Shown one piece after another: positions 1 through 7,623 of a DNA stretch of 22,997 bases; positions within the stretch are counted from its first letter, which is position 1, and every line of letters starts with the position of its first letter. The translations under genes were made by a program, and so were the position numbers. The notes under the pieces are model-generated. The model searched no databases, had not been told where the DNA came from, and saw only the letters and a program-made list of their open reading frames with translations. The stretch is from Lachnospiraceae bacterium UBA7729 (GTDB lineage Bacteria; Bacillota; Clostridia; Lachnospirales; Lachnospiraceae), in contig DLFD01000012.1 of the NCBI GenBank assembly GCA_002482005.1, forward strand, positions 1 through 22,997. The letters run 5' to 3'.

Positions 1-1
1 T

Positions 2-1357
2 CAGTTCATGGTAGCTACAACAGGATTCGCCATCCTGATGTTCGGGATGGAGACCATGTCGGGAGCTGTCGCTCCGCTTTCAGATGACGAGAACTTCACC
101 CACATCCTTCTGATGTTCAGCAATCCGCTGCTGGGAACTCTGGTAGGTCTGGCTGTCACCGCGATCATCCAGTCCTCCTCTGCATCTGTCGGGATCCTGC
201 AGGCTCTGACGATCACCGGCATCGTTCCTTACAGAACGGCGATCCCGATCATCATGGGGCAGAATATCGGCACCTGTGTGACCGCTCTGATCTCCTCCAT
301 CGGTACCCGGAAAAATGCGCGCCGCGCAGCTATGGTCCACCTCTACTTCAATCTGATCGGGACTATCATGTTCCTGCTCGTGTTCTACAGCCTGAACAGT
401 GTACTGCATTTTTCTTTCATGAAAGAGATGGCAACTCCGGCAGGGATCGCAGTCATACACAGTCTCTTCAATATCGTTACGACCATCGTCCTCTTCCCGT
501 TCGGCAATCTGCTTGTGAAGCTTGCCGTTCTTACGGTCCCGGATAAGAAGTCGGAAGTTATGGAAGATACTGCTGTCATCCTCAGAAGGCTTGACACCCA
601 TCTTCTCAATCGGCCTGCCATGGCACTGGGGCAGGCAAAGTTCGTGACCGACCGCATGGCTCAGCTTGCGAGAGAAGCGGTGAATGACGCGCTTTCCATG
701 ATTGAAACAGGATATGATGATAAACTGGACGGAAAGATCCGGGAATACGAGACGATCATCGATACCTATGAAGACAAGATCGGCAATTACCTGGTGCAGA
801 TCCCCGGGCATGACATGAACGAAGAGGACAGCCGGATATACTCCCTCCTTCAGCATAACATCGGCAACTTTGAGCGAATCTCGGATCATGCGGTAGGGAT
901 ATCTGATGCCTTCCGCGAGATGGATGAAAAGAAGCTGCACTTCTCTGAAGAGGCTTCCGCCGACCTGAAAGTCGTACGTCAGGCGTTGACAGATATCCTG
1001 GATCTTTCCATCGATTCTTTCTGCTCCCTGAACTTTGAAAAAGCGTCCTATGCACTTCCTTTGGAACAGGTCATCGACACTCTGAATCTGGAAGAAAAGC
1101 AGCGTCATATCGAAAGGCTCCGCCAGGGCAGATGCACGATCGAACTCGGATTCATCCTTGCTGATCTTACCACCTACATGGAAAGAGTCTCCGATCACTG
1201 CTCGAACATAGCCGTCTGCACCCTCTCCCTGAGAGAAAAAGGAGTCGGTCAGCATGAATATCAGGACATCATCAAGACGAAAAGCAGTGTAGAATATCAG
1301 AAGGCACTTAAAGATATGGAGCAGCGCTATGTGCTCCCGAAAGCAGCATCCGACTGA
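2..1357 (+). CDS. Na/Pi cotransporter family protein with C-terminal PhoU-like domain (5' end cut by window)
   Basis: The gene enters from the left edge; the reading frame is open from base 2, so the real start lies outside and at least 451 residues are visible. The N-terminal half is membrane protein of the Na+/phosphate cotransporter (NptA/YjbB) family. It includes the QSSSAS signature near residues 56-61 (counted from the first visible Met) and a second glycine-rich region (IIMGQNIGTCVTALIS) typical of the inverted-repeat core. After about residue 185 the protein becomes soluble and helical, with two PhoU-like stretches (FERISDHAVGI and MERVSDHCSNIAV). This architecture takes up phosphate with sodium at the cytoplasmic membrane and couples it to Pho control. 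The kinase gene starts 61 bp downstream on the same strand, so the two are probably cotranscribed. Family assignment is firm; phosphate as substrate is inferred from the family and from the PhoR-like neighbour. Confidence 0.9.
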   Translation, partial: QFMVATTGFAILMFGMETMSGAVAPLSDDENFTHILLMFSNPLLGTLVGLAVTAIIQSSSASVGILQALTITGIVPYRTAIPIIMGQNIGTCVTALISSIGTRKNARRAAMVHLYFNLIGTIMFLLVFYSLNSVLHFSFMKEMATPAGIAVIHSLFNIVTTIVLFPFGNLLVKLAVLTVPDKKSEVMEDTAVILRRLDTHLLNRPAMALGQAKFVTDRMAQLAREAVNDALSMIETGYDDKLDGKIREYETIIDTYEDKIGNYLVQIPGHDMNEEDSRIYSLLQHNIGNFERISDHAVGISDAFREMDEKKLHFSEEASADLKVVRQALTDILDLSIDSFCSLNFEKASYALPLEQVIDTLNLEEKQRHIERLRQGRCTIELGFILADLTTYMERVSDHCSNIAVCTLSLREKGVGQHEYQDIIKTKSSVEYQKALKDMEQRYVLPKAASD

Positions 1358-1418
1358 CAAAGGATTCCCGTATGCACTTTCAGCAGCAAGACAGGCCTGA
1401 CAGACACAGAGGCGGAAT

Positions 1419-2741
1419 ATGAAGAAAAAGATCAATGCAAGTCTACTGATGATCTCGATCCTCGGGATCCTCCTTACCGGGATTCTCGGGACCATCGTCA
1501 CTTACCGGTTCTTTGAATCACAGGTAGAGGCAGATATGAAGTCCGAGGCCGCCCTGCTTCAGGCATCCGGCAGATTCGATGACCCCAAAAGCACAGATAT
1601 TTCGAAGTACCATTTTGATCCGGACCTGATCCGCGTGACCTGGATCGATTCCGACGGGACTGTTCTGTACGATAACGATGCGGATGCCTCTTCTCTTGGC
1701 AACCATAAGGAACGTCCGGAAGTCGAAGCCGCCATGACGGAGGGGGAAGGCAGTTCGGTACGCCGTTCCGATACTCTGAACAAGAGTACTTATTACTATG
1801 CGCTTCAGCTGCCCAACAGAACGATCCTGAGAGTCGCCAAGGTCAGGGACAATATGCTCTCCCTCTTTGAAGCAGTTATCCCCAGTCTGGTCCTGATCAT
1901 CATCCTTACCATCCTGCTCAGCATCCTGATCGCCCATGTTCTGACCAGAAGCCTGATCAGACCGATCGAGACCATGGCAGAGAACATGGGATCCTCTTCC
2001 ATGGCACCGCCCTATCCTGAGCTGCTTCCGTTCGCCAACAAGATCCGCGCCCAGCATGAGGACATCCTGAAATCGGCAAAGATGAGGCAGGACTTCACGG
2101 CTAATGTTTCCCACGAACTGAAGACGCCGCTCACTGCCATCTCGGGCTACGCCGAGCTGATCGAGAACGGAATGGCCGGTCCGGATGAAGTAAGGCGCTT
2201 CTCCTCCGAGATCCAGAAGAATTCAAAGCGTCTGCTTTCTCTGATCAACGACATCATCAAGCTTTCCCAGCTCGACAATTTTGATGAGAAGCAGCCATTC
2301 GAGAAAGTTGACCTCGATAAAGTTGCCCGCACTTGCATAGAAAATCTTCAGATGCCCGCAGCAAAGAACAGGATCCATCTCTATTATGAGGGGGAAAGCA
2401 GTATGGTACTCGGAAGAGAGGAGATGCTGTCCGAGCTGATCACGAACCTGGTCGACAATGCGATCCGCTACAACTACCCGGACGGATATGTGAAGATAAG
2501 TATAAAGCAGATAGACGGACAGACCATCCTGACGGTAAAGGACAACGGGATCGGGATCCCGAAAGAACATCAGGACCGCGTCTTTGAACGTTTCTACCGC
2601 GTCGACAAGAGCCGGTCCAAAAAGACAGGCGGGACCGGTCTTGGGCTTGCCCTTGTCAAGCACATCGTACTTCTTCATGGCGCAGCCCTGACCCTGGATT
2701 CAGCGCCAGGAGTCGGAACAACGATCACCGTAAAGTTCTGA
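1419..2741 (+). CDS. PhoR-type sensor histidine kinase
   Basis: A 440-residue membrane sensor kinase. Transmembrane segments lie at about residues 8-28 and 152-175 and enclose an extracytoplasmic sensor of the kind seen in PhoR proteins (HKERPEVEAAM ... STYYYALQL). HisKA follows, with the phosphoacceptor His232 in VSHELKTPL. The HATPase domain shows an N box (ELITNLVDNAIRYN), G1 (DNGIGIP), F box (FERFYR) and G2 (GGTGLGLALV). All catalytic boxes are intact. The ATG is preceded by GAGGCGG. The Na/Pi transporter upstream suggests phosphate control; the cognate PhoB-type regulator is not visible here and may lie left of the window. The AraC-type regulator next door is convergent and of another class, so it is an unlikely partner. 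The gene ends just before a bidirectional terminator. Confidence 0.92.
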   Translation: MKKKINASLLMISILGILLTGILGTIVTYRFFESQVEADMKSEAALLQASGRFDDPKSTDISKYHFDPDLIRVTWIDSDGTVLYDNDADASSLGNHKERPEVEAAMTEGEGSSVRRSDTLNKSTYYYALQLPNRTILRVAKVRDNMLSLFEAVIPSLVLIIILTILLSILIAHVLTRSLIRPIETMAENMGSSSMAPPYPELLPFANKIRAQHEDILKSAKMRQDFTANVSHELKTPLTAISGYAELIENGMAGPDEVRRFSSEIQKNSKRLLSLINDIIKLSQLDNFDEKQPFEKVDLDKVARTCIENLQMPAAKNRIHLYYEGESSMVLGREEMLSELITNLVDNAIRYNYPDGYVKISIKQIDGQTILTVKDNGIGIPKEHQDRVFERFYRVDKSRSKKTGGTGLGLALVKHIVLLHGAALTLDSAPGVGTTITVKF

Positions 2742-2765
2742 CCCCGGGTCCTCAGGGCATATGGA

Positions 2766-2799
2766 AAAACACGGCGGCTGCCTTCAGCCGCCGTGTTTT
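2766..2799. terminator. Bidirectional rho-independent terminator
   Basis: Perfect 15-bp inverted repeat (arms 2766-2780 and 2785-2799, loop CCTT) made of a GC-rich core flanked by A4 and T4, so it can act in both directions. It ends the kinase transcript on + and the AraC-type regulator transcript on -. The stop codon of the latter lies in the loop/right arm. Confidence 0.9.
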
Positions 2800-3536
2800 C
2801 TGTATTCTCCCGCAGAGATGCCTGTCTCCCGCTTGAATGCCCTGGAAAAATGTGCCGGATCGCTGAATCCCAGTTTCTCGGCTACATCGCTGATCCTCAG
2901 AGTCGGATCCTGGAGCAGTTTCTTCGCCCTCGCGACCCGGATCCCATTCATCAGCTCCGGGAAGCTCCGTCCGGTCTCCTTGTGGAGAAGCTTGCTGAGG
3001 TACCACTGACTCACGAACACATGGTCCGCCACATCCTGAAGACGTATCCTCTCCATGTAATGTTCTTCGATATAGCCAAGTGCATTCTGTACGGTCATAG
3101 TTGTGGCTTCCGAGATCACATGGGTCACAGGATGAAAGACGGATTCCCTGCCGTTCTCACTCTCCCTGCACTTTTCAGCCATGAAGGCAACCGCTTCACT
3201 GATCTCATCTGCAGAAGAAGGCTTGACCAGAAAGCGGTCCACGCCCAGCCTGATTGCCTCCTGGGCGGAATCAAAATCACGGTGTTCCGTCAGGATCGAT
3301 ACGCGGGTATCCGGATACTCAGTCTTGATGCCTGCAACCATCCGCAGGCCATCTACCCCTTCGATATTGATATCGGTTATCACAATATCCGGTCTGTATC
3401 TCGCTACCAGATGCATCCCTTCCAGCCCGCTGTGGGCGACACCCACAACTTCGCAGTCAAACCGGTTCCATGGTATCGTATCGGCGATCATACCCGGAAC
3501 GCCTGGTTCATCATCGATGAGTATTACTTTATACAT
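2784..3536 (-). CDS. AraC-family response regulator (YesN-like), orphan
   Basis: A 250-residue two-domain regulator. Residues 1-120 are a receiver domain with the acidic pair D8/D9, phosphoacceptor D55 (VITDINIEG) and the switch lysine K105 (LVKPSS). Residues about 145-250 are an AraC/XylS double helix-turn-helix ending in the characteristic GFSDPAHFSRAFKRETG signature. The start is preceded by AAGGGA on the minus strand. YesN-type regulators normally pair with a YesM membrane kinase and control carbohydrate or transport genes. No such kinase or sugar ABC system adjoins this gene, so it is an orphan in this view and its target cannot be stated. It converges with the PhoR-like kinase and shares a terminator with it. 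Confidence 0.92.
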   Translation of the reverse strand: MYKVILIDDEPGVPGMIADTIPWNRFDCEVVGVAHSGLEGMHLVARYRPDIVITDINIEGVDGLRMVAGIKTEYPDTRVSILTEHRDFDSAQEAIRLGVDRFLVKPSSADEISEAVAFMAEKCRESENGRESVFHPVTHVISEATTMTVQNALGYIEEHYMERIRLQDVADHVFVSQWYLSKLLHKETGRSFPELMNGIRVARAKKLLQDPTLRISDVAEKLGFSDPAHFSRAFKRETGISAGEYRKHGG

Positions 3537-3840
3537 GGCTGTCCCTTAATGACGATTGGAAAAATATGAAGGATCCTGCCACGGAGGGGAATCCTGAAGA
3601 AATAAGATAAGATACTGCCCATGCAGAAAAGATTCGAATACTATGATTATGTGGCACTTTTCCGGATCTGGCAAGCACTGATTTCTGTTCTCTCCGGCTG
3701 CGGAGCTTGCAGGTTTCCTTAACAAAAACTTTAAGTAACGTTTAGTGTAACAAAAAAGGAACAAGACTTAAATTTCCAGTCCTGTCCCATTAATTGCCAA
3801 ACCTTGTTTTTATAGTGCCATATTTGTGCAATATGTATAA
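3537..3840. other. Intergenic region upstream of the AraC-type regulator
   Basis: About 300 bp without a supported gene. The part next to Maf (3720-3840) is AT-rich. A nested stem lies at 3671-3710: outer arms GCAAGC and GCTTGC, inner hairpin CTCCG/CGGAG with a GCTG loop. It would be in the 5' leader of the regulator if transcription starts from the promoter suggested at 3744-3752. No clear T-tract terminator for maf is visible. Confidence 0.5.
3744..3752 (-). promoter_or_regulatory. Possible extended -10 promoter for the AraC-type regulator
   Basis: On the minus strand this reads TG-T-TACACT, an extended -10 element. No convincing -35 is visible 17 bp upstream. It would give a leader of about 200 nt. 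Weak, motif-only call. Confidence 0.3.
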
Positions 3841-4539
3841 TTATTGCAGCATCTTTTTCAGATTCTGATAGACGGCCCCTACCGGAAGCCCTACCACGCT
3901 GCTGTAATCGCCCCGGATCTTCTGGATGTATCTGCCGAAAGCTCCCTGGATCCCGTAAGCCCCTGCCTTGTCCATCGGCTCCTCGCTGAAAGCGTAGTCA
4001 TGGATCTCCTGGTCCGACATCGGATAGACAGACACATCCGTCCTCTCCGCCCATGTGGTCCTGCTTCTCTTCTCTCCGTCGATCTTCAGGATCGTCACGC
4101 CGCTGTAGACCTGATGCGTCCTCCCCGCGATCAGGCGGATCATCTGTCCGGCTTCCTCATGGGAATGTGGTTTTCCGAGGATCCTGCCATCCACGCATAC
4201 GACCGTATCCGCCCCTATCACAAGCGTAATGGGGTCTGACCCGTCTGCATCCGCCGCCTCAGGCTTCTGGTCCGGCCTTCCCGCCTGGCTTTGCACATCA
4301 TTCAGCTCATCCGCCACGTGCTCCGCCTTCTGCCCGGAGAGATCCATCACGACCTTCTCCGGCTCCGTCTCTTCTGTCTTTTCCGGAATCCCGCTTACGA
4401 TCACCTCGGGCTCCAGTCCGGCTCTTGTCAGAAGTTCCTTCCTCCTCGGCGATTGCGACGCCAGCACCAGACGGACCCTCCTTCTCTCTGCCAGGCCGGC
4501 TATCGTATTTCCGCTTTTTATGTCCATCCTTATGCCCAT
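3841..4539 (-). CDS. maf: Maf family nucleoside triphosphate pyrophosphatase
   Basis: A 232-residue Maf/Ham1-fold house-cleaning enzyme that hydrolyses non-canonical or excess nucleoside triphosphates to monophosphate and pyrophosphate. The signature LASQSPRRKELL begins near residue 26, the catalytic-region motif VIGADTVV is near residue 110, and the C-terminal block runs KAGAYGIQGAFGRYIQKIRGDYSSVVGLPV. The usual family length is about 190-200 residues. The excess comes from roughly 20 extra N-terminal residues and a hydrophilic insert of about 20 residues before VIGADT. AGGAAG sits 8 bp before the chosen ATG; an ATG four codons later, preceded by AAGG, is the alternative. It lies about 180 bp downstream of the ABC ATPase on the same strand. 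That gap holds no gene I can support, only short frames without credible starts. Confidence 0.93.
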   Translation of the reverse strand: MGIRMDIKSGNTIAGLAERRRVRLVLASQSPRRKELLTRAGLEPEVIVSGIPEKTEETEPEKVVMDLSGQKAEHVADELNDVQSQAGRPDQKPEAADADGSDPITLVIGADTVVCVDGRILGKPHSHEEAGQMIRLIAGRTHQVYSGVTILKIDGEKRSRTTWAERTDVSVYPMSDQEIHDYAFSEEPMDKAGAYGIQGAFGRYIQKIRGDYSSVVGLPVGAVYQNLKKMLQ

Positions 4540-4721
4540 CCGTGTCTTCCTGCCCTGTCATGTTCGACTCACATCAGGTCCAGGTCATAGATCGGCCGCT
4601 CTCCGCCGACATATTTGAGTCTTCTTCTGATTTCATATTAGCACAGTCCCAGGTTTCCTGCATTGCCTGCCCCCCGGAATCTTCCCAAAGATCTTCTGCC
4701 GCCCGGTATAAGGTCTCCTTA

Positions 4722-5507
4722 TCAGTGCAGAAACCTTGCCAGGAATTCCTTCGTCTTCTCATTCTGAGGATTCCCGAAGATCTGCTCCGGCCTGCCCTGC
4801 TCGCAGATCACCCCGTCGCTCATATAGACCACCTGGCTGCTCACCTGCTTCGCGAATGCCATCTCGTGAGTCACTACGATCATGGTCATTCCTTCCCGCG
4901 CCAGGTCTGACATGACATCCAGGACTTCTCCGACCATCTCAGGATCAAGGGCAGATGTCGGCTCGTCAAACAGAAGGACCTCCGGGTCCATGGCAAGCGC
5001 TCTGGCTATGGCCACACGCTGCTTCTGACCGCCGGAGAGCTGTCTTGGCTTTGCCTTGATATAGGGAAGCATCCCGACCTTGCCAAGATACTTCAGAGCT
5101 TTCTCATATGCCTGCTCCTTCGGGCGCTTCAGGACCCGGATCTGCCCGACCATGCAGTTGTCAAGGACATTCTTGTTGAAGAAGAGATTGAAAGACTGAA
5201 AGACCATTCCCACATGGCTCCGATATCCTGGGACATTCATATCTTTCCCCATGACATCGTCCCCATGGTAGAGGACCTGGCCGGACGAAGGAGTTTCAAG
5301 AAGATTGATACAGCGGAGGAGAGTCGACTTCCCGGACCCGGAAGCTCCTATGACCGTCGTCACATCCCCCTTGTGAACATCAAAATCAATATCCTTCAGA
5401 ACCTCATGCGTCCCGAACTTCTTGGACAGGTGACGCACGGAGATGATGGTGTCGCCTGCATCCGCGGTGCCTGCCGCAAACTCTGCTCTTCCGTTATGTA
5501 CGGCCAT
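4722..5507 (-). CDS. Polar amino acid ABC transporter, ATP-binding protein (GlnQ/ArtP type)
   Basis: The ATPase of the importer, 261 residues from the chosen start. Motifs are in order: Walker A GASGSGKST (54-62), Q-loop Gln104 (VFQSFNLF), ABC signature LSGGQ (157-161), Walker B VLLFDEP (177-183) and switch His214 (VTHEM). Sequence and length fit the PAAT (polar amino acid) subfamily. A longer frame opens upstream inside the permease gene. I chose the ATG at 5507 because a strong GGAAAGGGGG lies about 9 bp before it and the resulting 14-bp overlap with the permease stop fits translational coupling. An ATG at 5534 has a weaker site. It is the last gene of the binding protein-permease-ATPase operon. 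Confidence 0.95.
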   Translation of the reverse strand: MAVHNGRAEFAAGTADAGDTIISVRHLSKKFGTHEVLKDIDFDVHKGDVTTVIGASGSGKSTLLRCINLLETPSSGQVLYHGDDVMGKDMNVPGYRSHVGMVFQSFNLFFNKNVLDNCMVGQIRVLKRPKEQAYEKALKYLGKVGMLPYIKAKPRQLSGGQKQRVAIARALAMDPEVLLFDEPTSALDPEMVGEVLDVMSDLAREGMTMIVVTHEMAFAKQVSSQVVYMSDGVICEQGRPEQIFGNPQNEKTKEFLARFLH

Positions 5508-6426
5508 CTCGGCGCACCCCCTTTCCGTCTTCATCCGCCGTTCTTTCGGCTGCAATGATCGCCTTATCGGCGGTTTTCCTTGCCTTCTCTTCCTGAAGGA
5601 CCGCCCGCTCATCTGAGCTAAGGTCTTTGCCGGACTTCCCGCTGCCGACATGGTAGACGCCCGCCGGAAGTGTCAGCTGGTCGACAGCGACCAGCTCATA
5701 GTCACTCTTCCCATCCATCTTCTTCTCCAGGATATGGAGCAGCCAGCTTGCCAGCAGGGTCATGGTCAGGTAGCCGATCATCTCGATTGCTGCAGACGGG
5801 AAGTAAGTGAACGTTGCACCTACGACCGACTTGTGGACCGCAAAGAAATCGGTGAAGCCGATAATGAACATGACCGAAGTATCCTTCACGTTGATGATGA
5901 AGTTGTTTCCGATCTGGGGCATGATGTTCCGGATCGCCTGCGGCAGCACGACCGAGGTCATCGTCTGGAAATGTGTCATGCCGATCGCCATCGCCCCTTC
6001 GGTCTGGCCAGGGTCCACAGATATGATCCCGCCCCTCATCGATTCGGTCATGTAAGCGCCGGTATTGATCGATACGACGATGATCGATACGAGCCATTTC
6101 CCATCGAACTGGATCGAATTGTTCGAGAAGTACGGAAGTCCGTAATAGATGAAGACTGCCTGAAGGATCATCGGCGTCCCCCGGAAGACTTCCACGTAGA
6201 TCCTCAGGATGACCTTCACGATCTTCAGGATGATCTTCTTGATCACGGAGTCATTCTGGTAGACCGGGATCGTCTGCACGATGCCGCAGAGAAAACCGAT
6301 CAGGCACCCGATAGCGGTACCCACCGTCGCCAGGATCAGCGTCCGATAGATACCTCCCATGTACGTTCCCCCGTACTTTGCCCAGAGGGAAGCGATATCC
6401 GTTCCTAACTTTGCAAACTGGTTCAT
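5494..6426 (-). CDS. Polar amino acid ABC transporter, permease protein (HisM/GlnP type) with extra cytoplasmic tail
   Basis: A 310-residue inner-membrane subunit with about five transmembrane segments between residues 20 and 235. The EAA loop that docks the ATPase lies around residues 144-167 (GAMAIGMTHFQTMTSVVLPQAIR region). Residues 1-240 match the whole usual length of the family. Residues 241-310 form an additional charged, Lys/Glu/Asp/Arg-rich tail that should be cytoplasmic and has no family counterpart known to me. The start has AGGAAGG upstream. The stop overlaps the ATPase start by 14 bp, indicating coupled translation. One permease gene is present, so a homodimeric membrane domain is expected. 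Confidence 0.93.
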   Translation of the reverse strand: MNQFAKLGTDIASLWAKYGGTYMGGIYRTLILATVGTAIGCLIGFLCGIVQTIPVYQNDSVIKKIILKIVKVILRIYVEVFRGTPMILQAVFIYYGLPYFSNNSIQFDGKWLVSIIVVSINTGAYMTESMRGGIISVDPGQTEGAMAIGMTHFQTMTSVVLPQAIRNIMPQIGNNFIINVKDTSVMFIIGFTDFFAVHKSVVGATFTYFPSAAIEMIGYLTMTLLASWLLHILEKKMDGKSDYELVAVDQLTLPAGVYHVGSGKSGKDLSSDERAVLQEEKARKTADKAIIAAERTADEDGKGVRRDGRT

Positions 6427-6446
6427 GCTGCCTTCCTGTCAGTGGG

Positions 6447-6471
6447 TGCCGGCCGGTATGCCCTGCCGGCA
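6447..6471 (-). other. Intercistronic stem-loop between binding-protein and permease genes
   Basis: In the 66-bp gap, arms TGCCGG (6447-6452) and CCGGCA (6466-6471) pair, with alternative CCGG pairings inside. There is no T-tract. Such stems in binding-protein operons commonly stabilise the upstream binding-protein message or partly stop transcription; that role is inferred. Confidence 0.5.
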
Positions 6472-6492
6472 TTCCTGTTTCGTATTCCTGTA

Positions 6493-7395
6493 TTACTGGT
6501 TGGTGATCGGCTGGATCGCGATCGCATCCGCCATGACATCGTCGAAATCGTCTTTATCCATAGTGGCGAGGACCGCATCGATCTCATCCTTCAGAGCGGT
6601 GTTGCCCTTCTTGACCGAGATCCCGATGTTGATATCCTCATCAGAGACTTCGAAGTTATCGTCGGAACCGCTGAAGTCCAGGATCTTCATATCCGGATAA
6701 GCTGCAACGGCTCCCTGGGCGGTCGGCATATCGGTGCAGACATAATCAACTGCTCCGGTCTCAAGCGCCATCAGCATGGCCGGTGCGGACTCTGCAGCTT
6801 CCTGGACATCGGCATCCTTGATCTGCGGCAGGCAGGTATCATACCAGATCGTACCCATCTGCGAAGTGCATTTGCCTCCTCCGAGATCCGAGATGCCCTT
6901 CGCATCCGCGAACTTCGAATCCTGCTTCGTAACGACAACGATCGATGCATAGAGATACGGCCCTGCAAAGTCGACCTGCTCCGCGCGCTCTGCTGTCATG
7001 GACTGGCCTGCGATGATCGCGTCTACCTGGCCGGACTGGACTGCCGGGATCAGGGAATCCCAGTCAAGCCGGTTGATCTTCAGAGTCCATCCGTAGGCAT
7101 CGCAGATCTTCTTCGCGATCATGACGTCATAGCCGTTGGAGAACTCGCTGGTATCTTCAATCGGGACCGAATCGTTCGAATCATCCGGCTGAGACCAGTT
7201 GTATGGAGCATAACCGCACTCGTTGGCGATCGAGAAGACGCCGTCTTCCAGAAGTCCTGATCCATCCGGGCTTTCGGTATATGCCGTCTCCGCCGCTTCC
7301 GTACCGGCTTCAGTCTCATCGGCATATACACACATGCCTCCCATAGAAAGCGCCATCGATGCGGCAAGGATCGCAGTGATCATATTGTTCTTCAT
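6493..7395 (-). CDS. Polar amino acid ABC transporter, substrate-binding protein
   Basis: A 300-residue secreted periplasmic-binding-fold protein (SBP_bac_3/PAAT type). The N terminus is a signal peptide (MKNNMITAILAASMALSMGG, then MCVYA) with likely cleavage before DETEAG. The cysteine is not in a good lipobox, so retention by a lipid anchor is uncertain. The ligand-cleft block GQSMTAERAEQVDFAGPYLY, with the conserved Arg that holds the amino acid carboxylate, is present, as is a C-lobe aspartate region (GAVDYVCTDMPTA). The frame extends upstream, but the ATG at 7395 has a textbook AAGGAGGAGG 5-8 bp before it and gives the signal peptide at the very start. The ligand cannot be read from sequence; a zwitterionic or polar amino acid is expected. 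Confidence 0.93.
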   Translation of the reverse strand: MKNNMITAILAASMALSMGGMCVYADETEAGTEAAETAYTESPDGSGLLEDGVFSIANECGYAPYNWSQPDDSNDSVPIEDTSEFSNGYDVMIAKKICDAYGWTLKINRLDWDSLIPAVQSGQVDAIIAGQSMTAERAEQVDFAGPYLYASIVVVTKQDSKFADAKGISDLGGGKCTSQMGTIWYDTCLPQIKDADVQEAAESAPAMLMALETGAVDYVCTDMPTAQGAVAAYPDMKILDFSGSDDNFEVSDEDINIGISVKKGNTALKDEIDAVLATMDKDDFDDVMADAIAIQPITNQ

Positions 7396-7519
7396 AATAT
7401 CCTCCTCCTTCGGCCATGCGGCCTTCTGCTGCCCGAAGGCAGCATGCAAGCGCAGAAAAGTCCCGCAAAGCCCTGCATCCTTGCAAAGCTTCACGAGACT
7501 TTTCTCATCCGTTTATTTT
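7396..7519 (-). promoter_or_regulatory. Structured 5' leader of the amino acid ABC operon (candidate riboswitch or attenuator)
   Basis: The transcript predicted from the promoter at 7526-7554 has a leader of about 120 nt that is almost fully foldable. First, a long stem (7494-7504 with 7455-7465, 11 bp with one G-U) encloses inner pairs AAGC/GCTT and TGCA/TGCA. Next is a six-bp hairpin closed by a C(UUCG)G tetraloop (7428-7443). Last is GGCC-GCAT-GGCC (7412-7423), directly abutting the Shine-Dalgarno sequence. The CCUUC of the tetraloop hairpin could instead pair with GAAGG of the ribosome binding site, offering a switch in translation. I do not recognise a known riboswitch core; no T-box or lysine element is evident. 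Confidence 0.5.
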
Positions 7520-7525
7520 AGAAAG

Positions 7526-7554
7526 ATAGTAGCACCCGTCTTTTCCACCGTCAA
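7526..7554 (-). promoter_or_regulatory. Sigma-A type promoter of the amino acid ABC operon
   Basis: On the minus strand: -35 TTGACG (7549-7554), 17-bp spacer, -10 TACTAT (7526-7531). It lies downstream of the aminotransferase stop, so the transporter operon has its own promoter; start is predicted near 7519. Confidence 0.75.
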
Positions 7555-7555
7555 G

Positions 7556-7587
7556 CGGAAAATTGCATAATATATGCATATTTTCCG
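7556..7587. repeat. 32-bp imperfect inverted repeat next to the -35 box (candidate operator)
   Basis: Outer arms CGGAAAAT (7556-7563) and ATTTTCCG (7580-7587) are perfect. Inner arms TGCATA and TATGCA are also complementary, with one unpaired T. The dyad abuts the -35 box of the ABC operon and is AT-rich inside, so it may be a regulator site or an UP-like element. Confidence 0.55.
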
Positions 7588-7623
7588 AAACTTATTCGGT
7601 TTCCGGACGATATACAGAGTTTT

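Noticed and set aside
80..1501. Long minus-strand frame opposite the Na/Pi transporter
   Set aside because: It is antisense to a strongly supported gene, has no recognisable domain and reflects codon bias of the real frame.
3546..3764. Possible 72-aa minus-strand gene upstream of the AraC-type regulator
   Set aside because: No ribosome site, no recognisable domain, composition of intergenic DNA; it more likely lies in the regulator's promoter and leader.
4540..4721. Short minus-strand frames between maf and the ABC ATPase, including one ending in GERPIYDLDLM
   Set aside because: The frame with a protein-like ending is only 22 codons after a stop and has no start codon; the overlapping 62-codon frame overlaps the ATPase end and has no ribosome site.
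7588..7620. Hairpin-like sequence downstream of the aminotransferase as a terminator
   Set aside because: The stem has a bulge and is not followed by a T-tract on the minus strand, so termination there is not supported.
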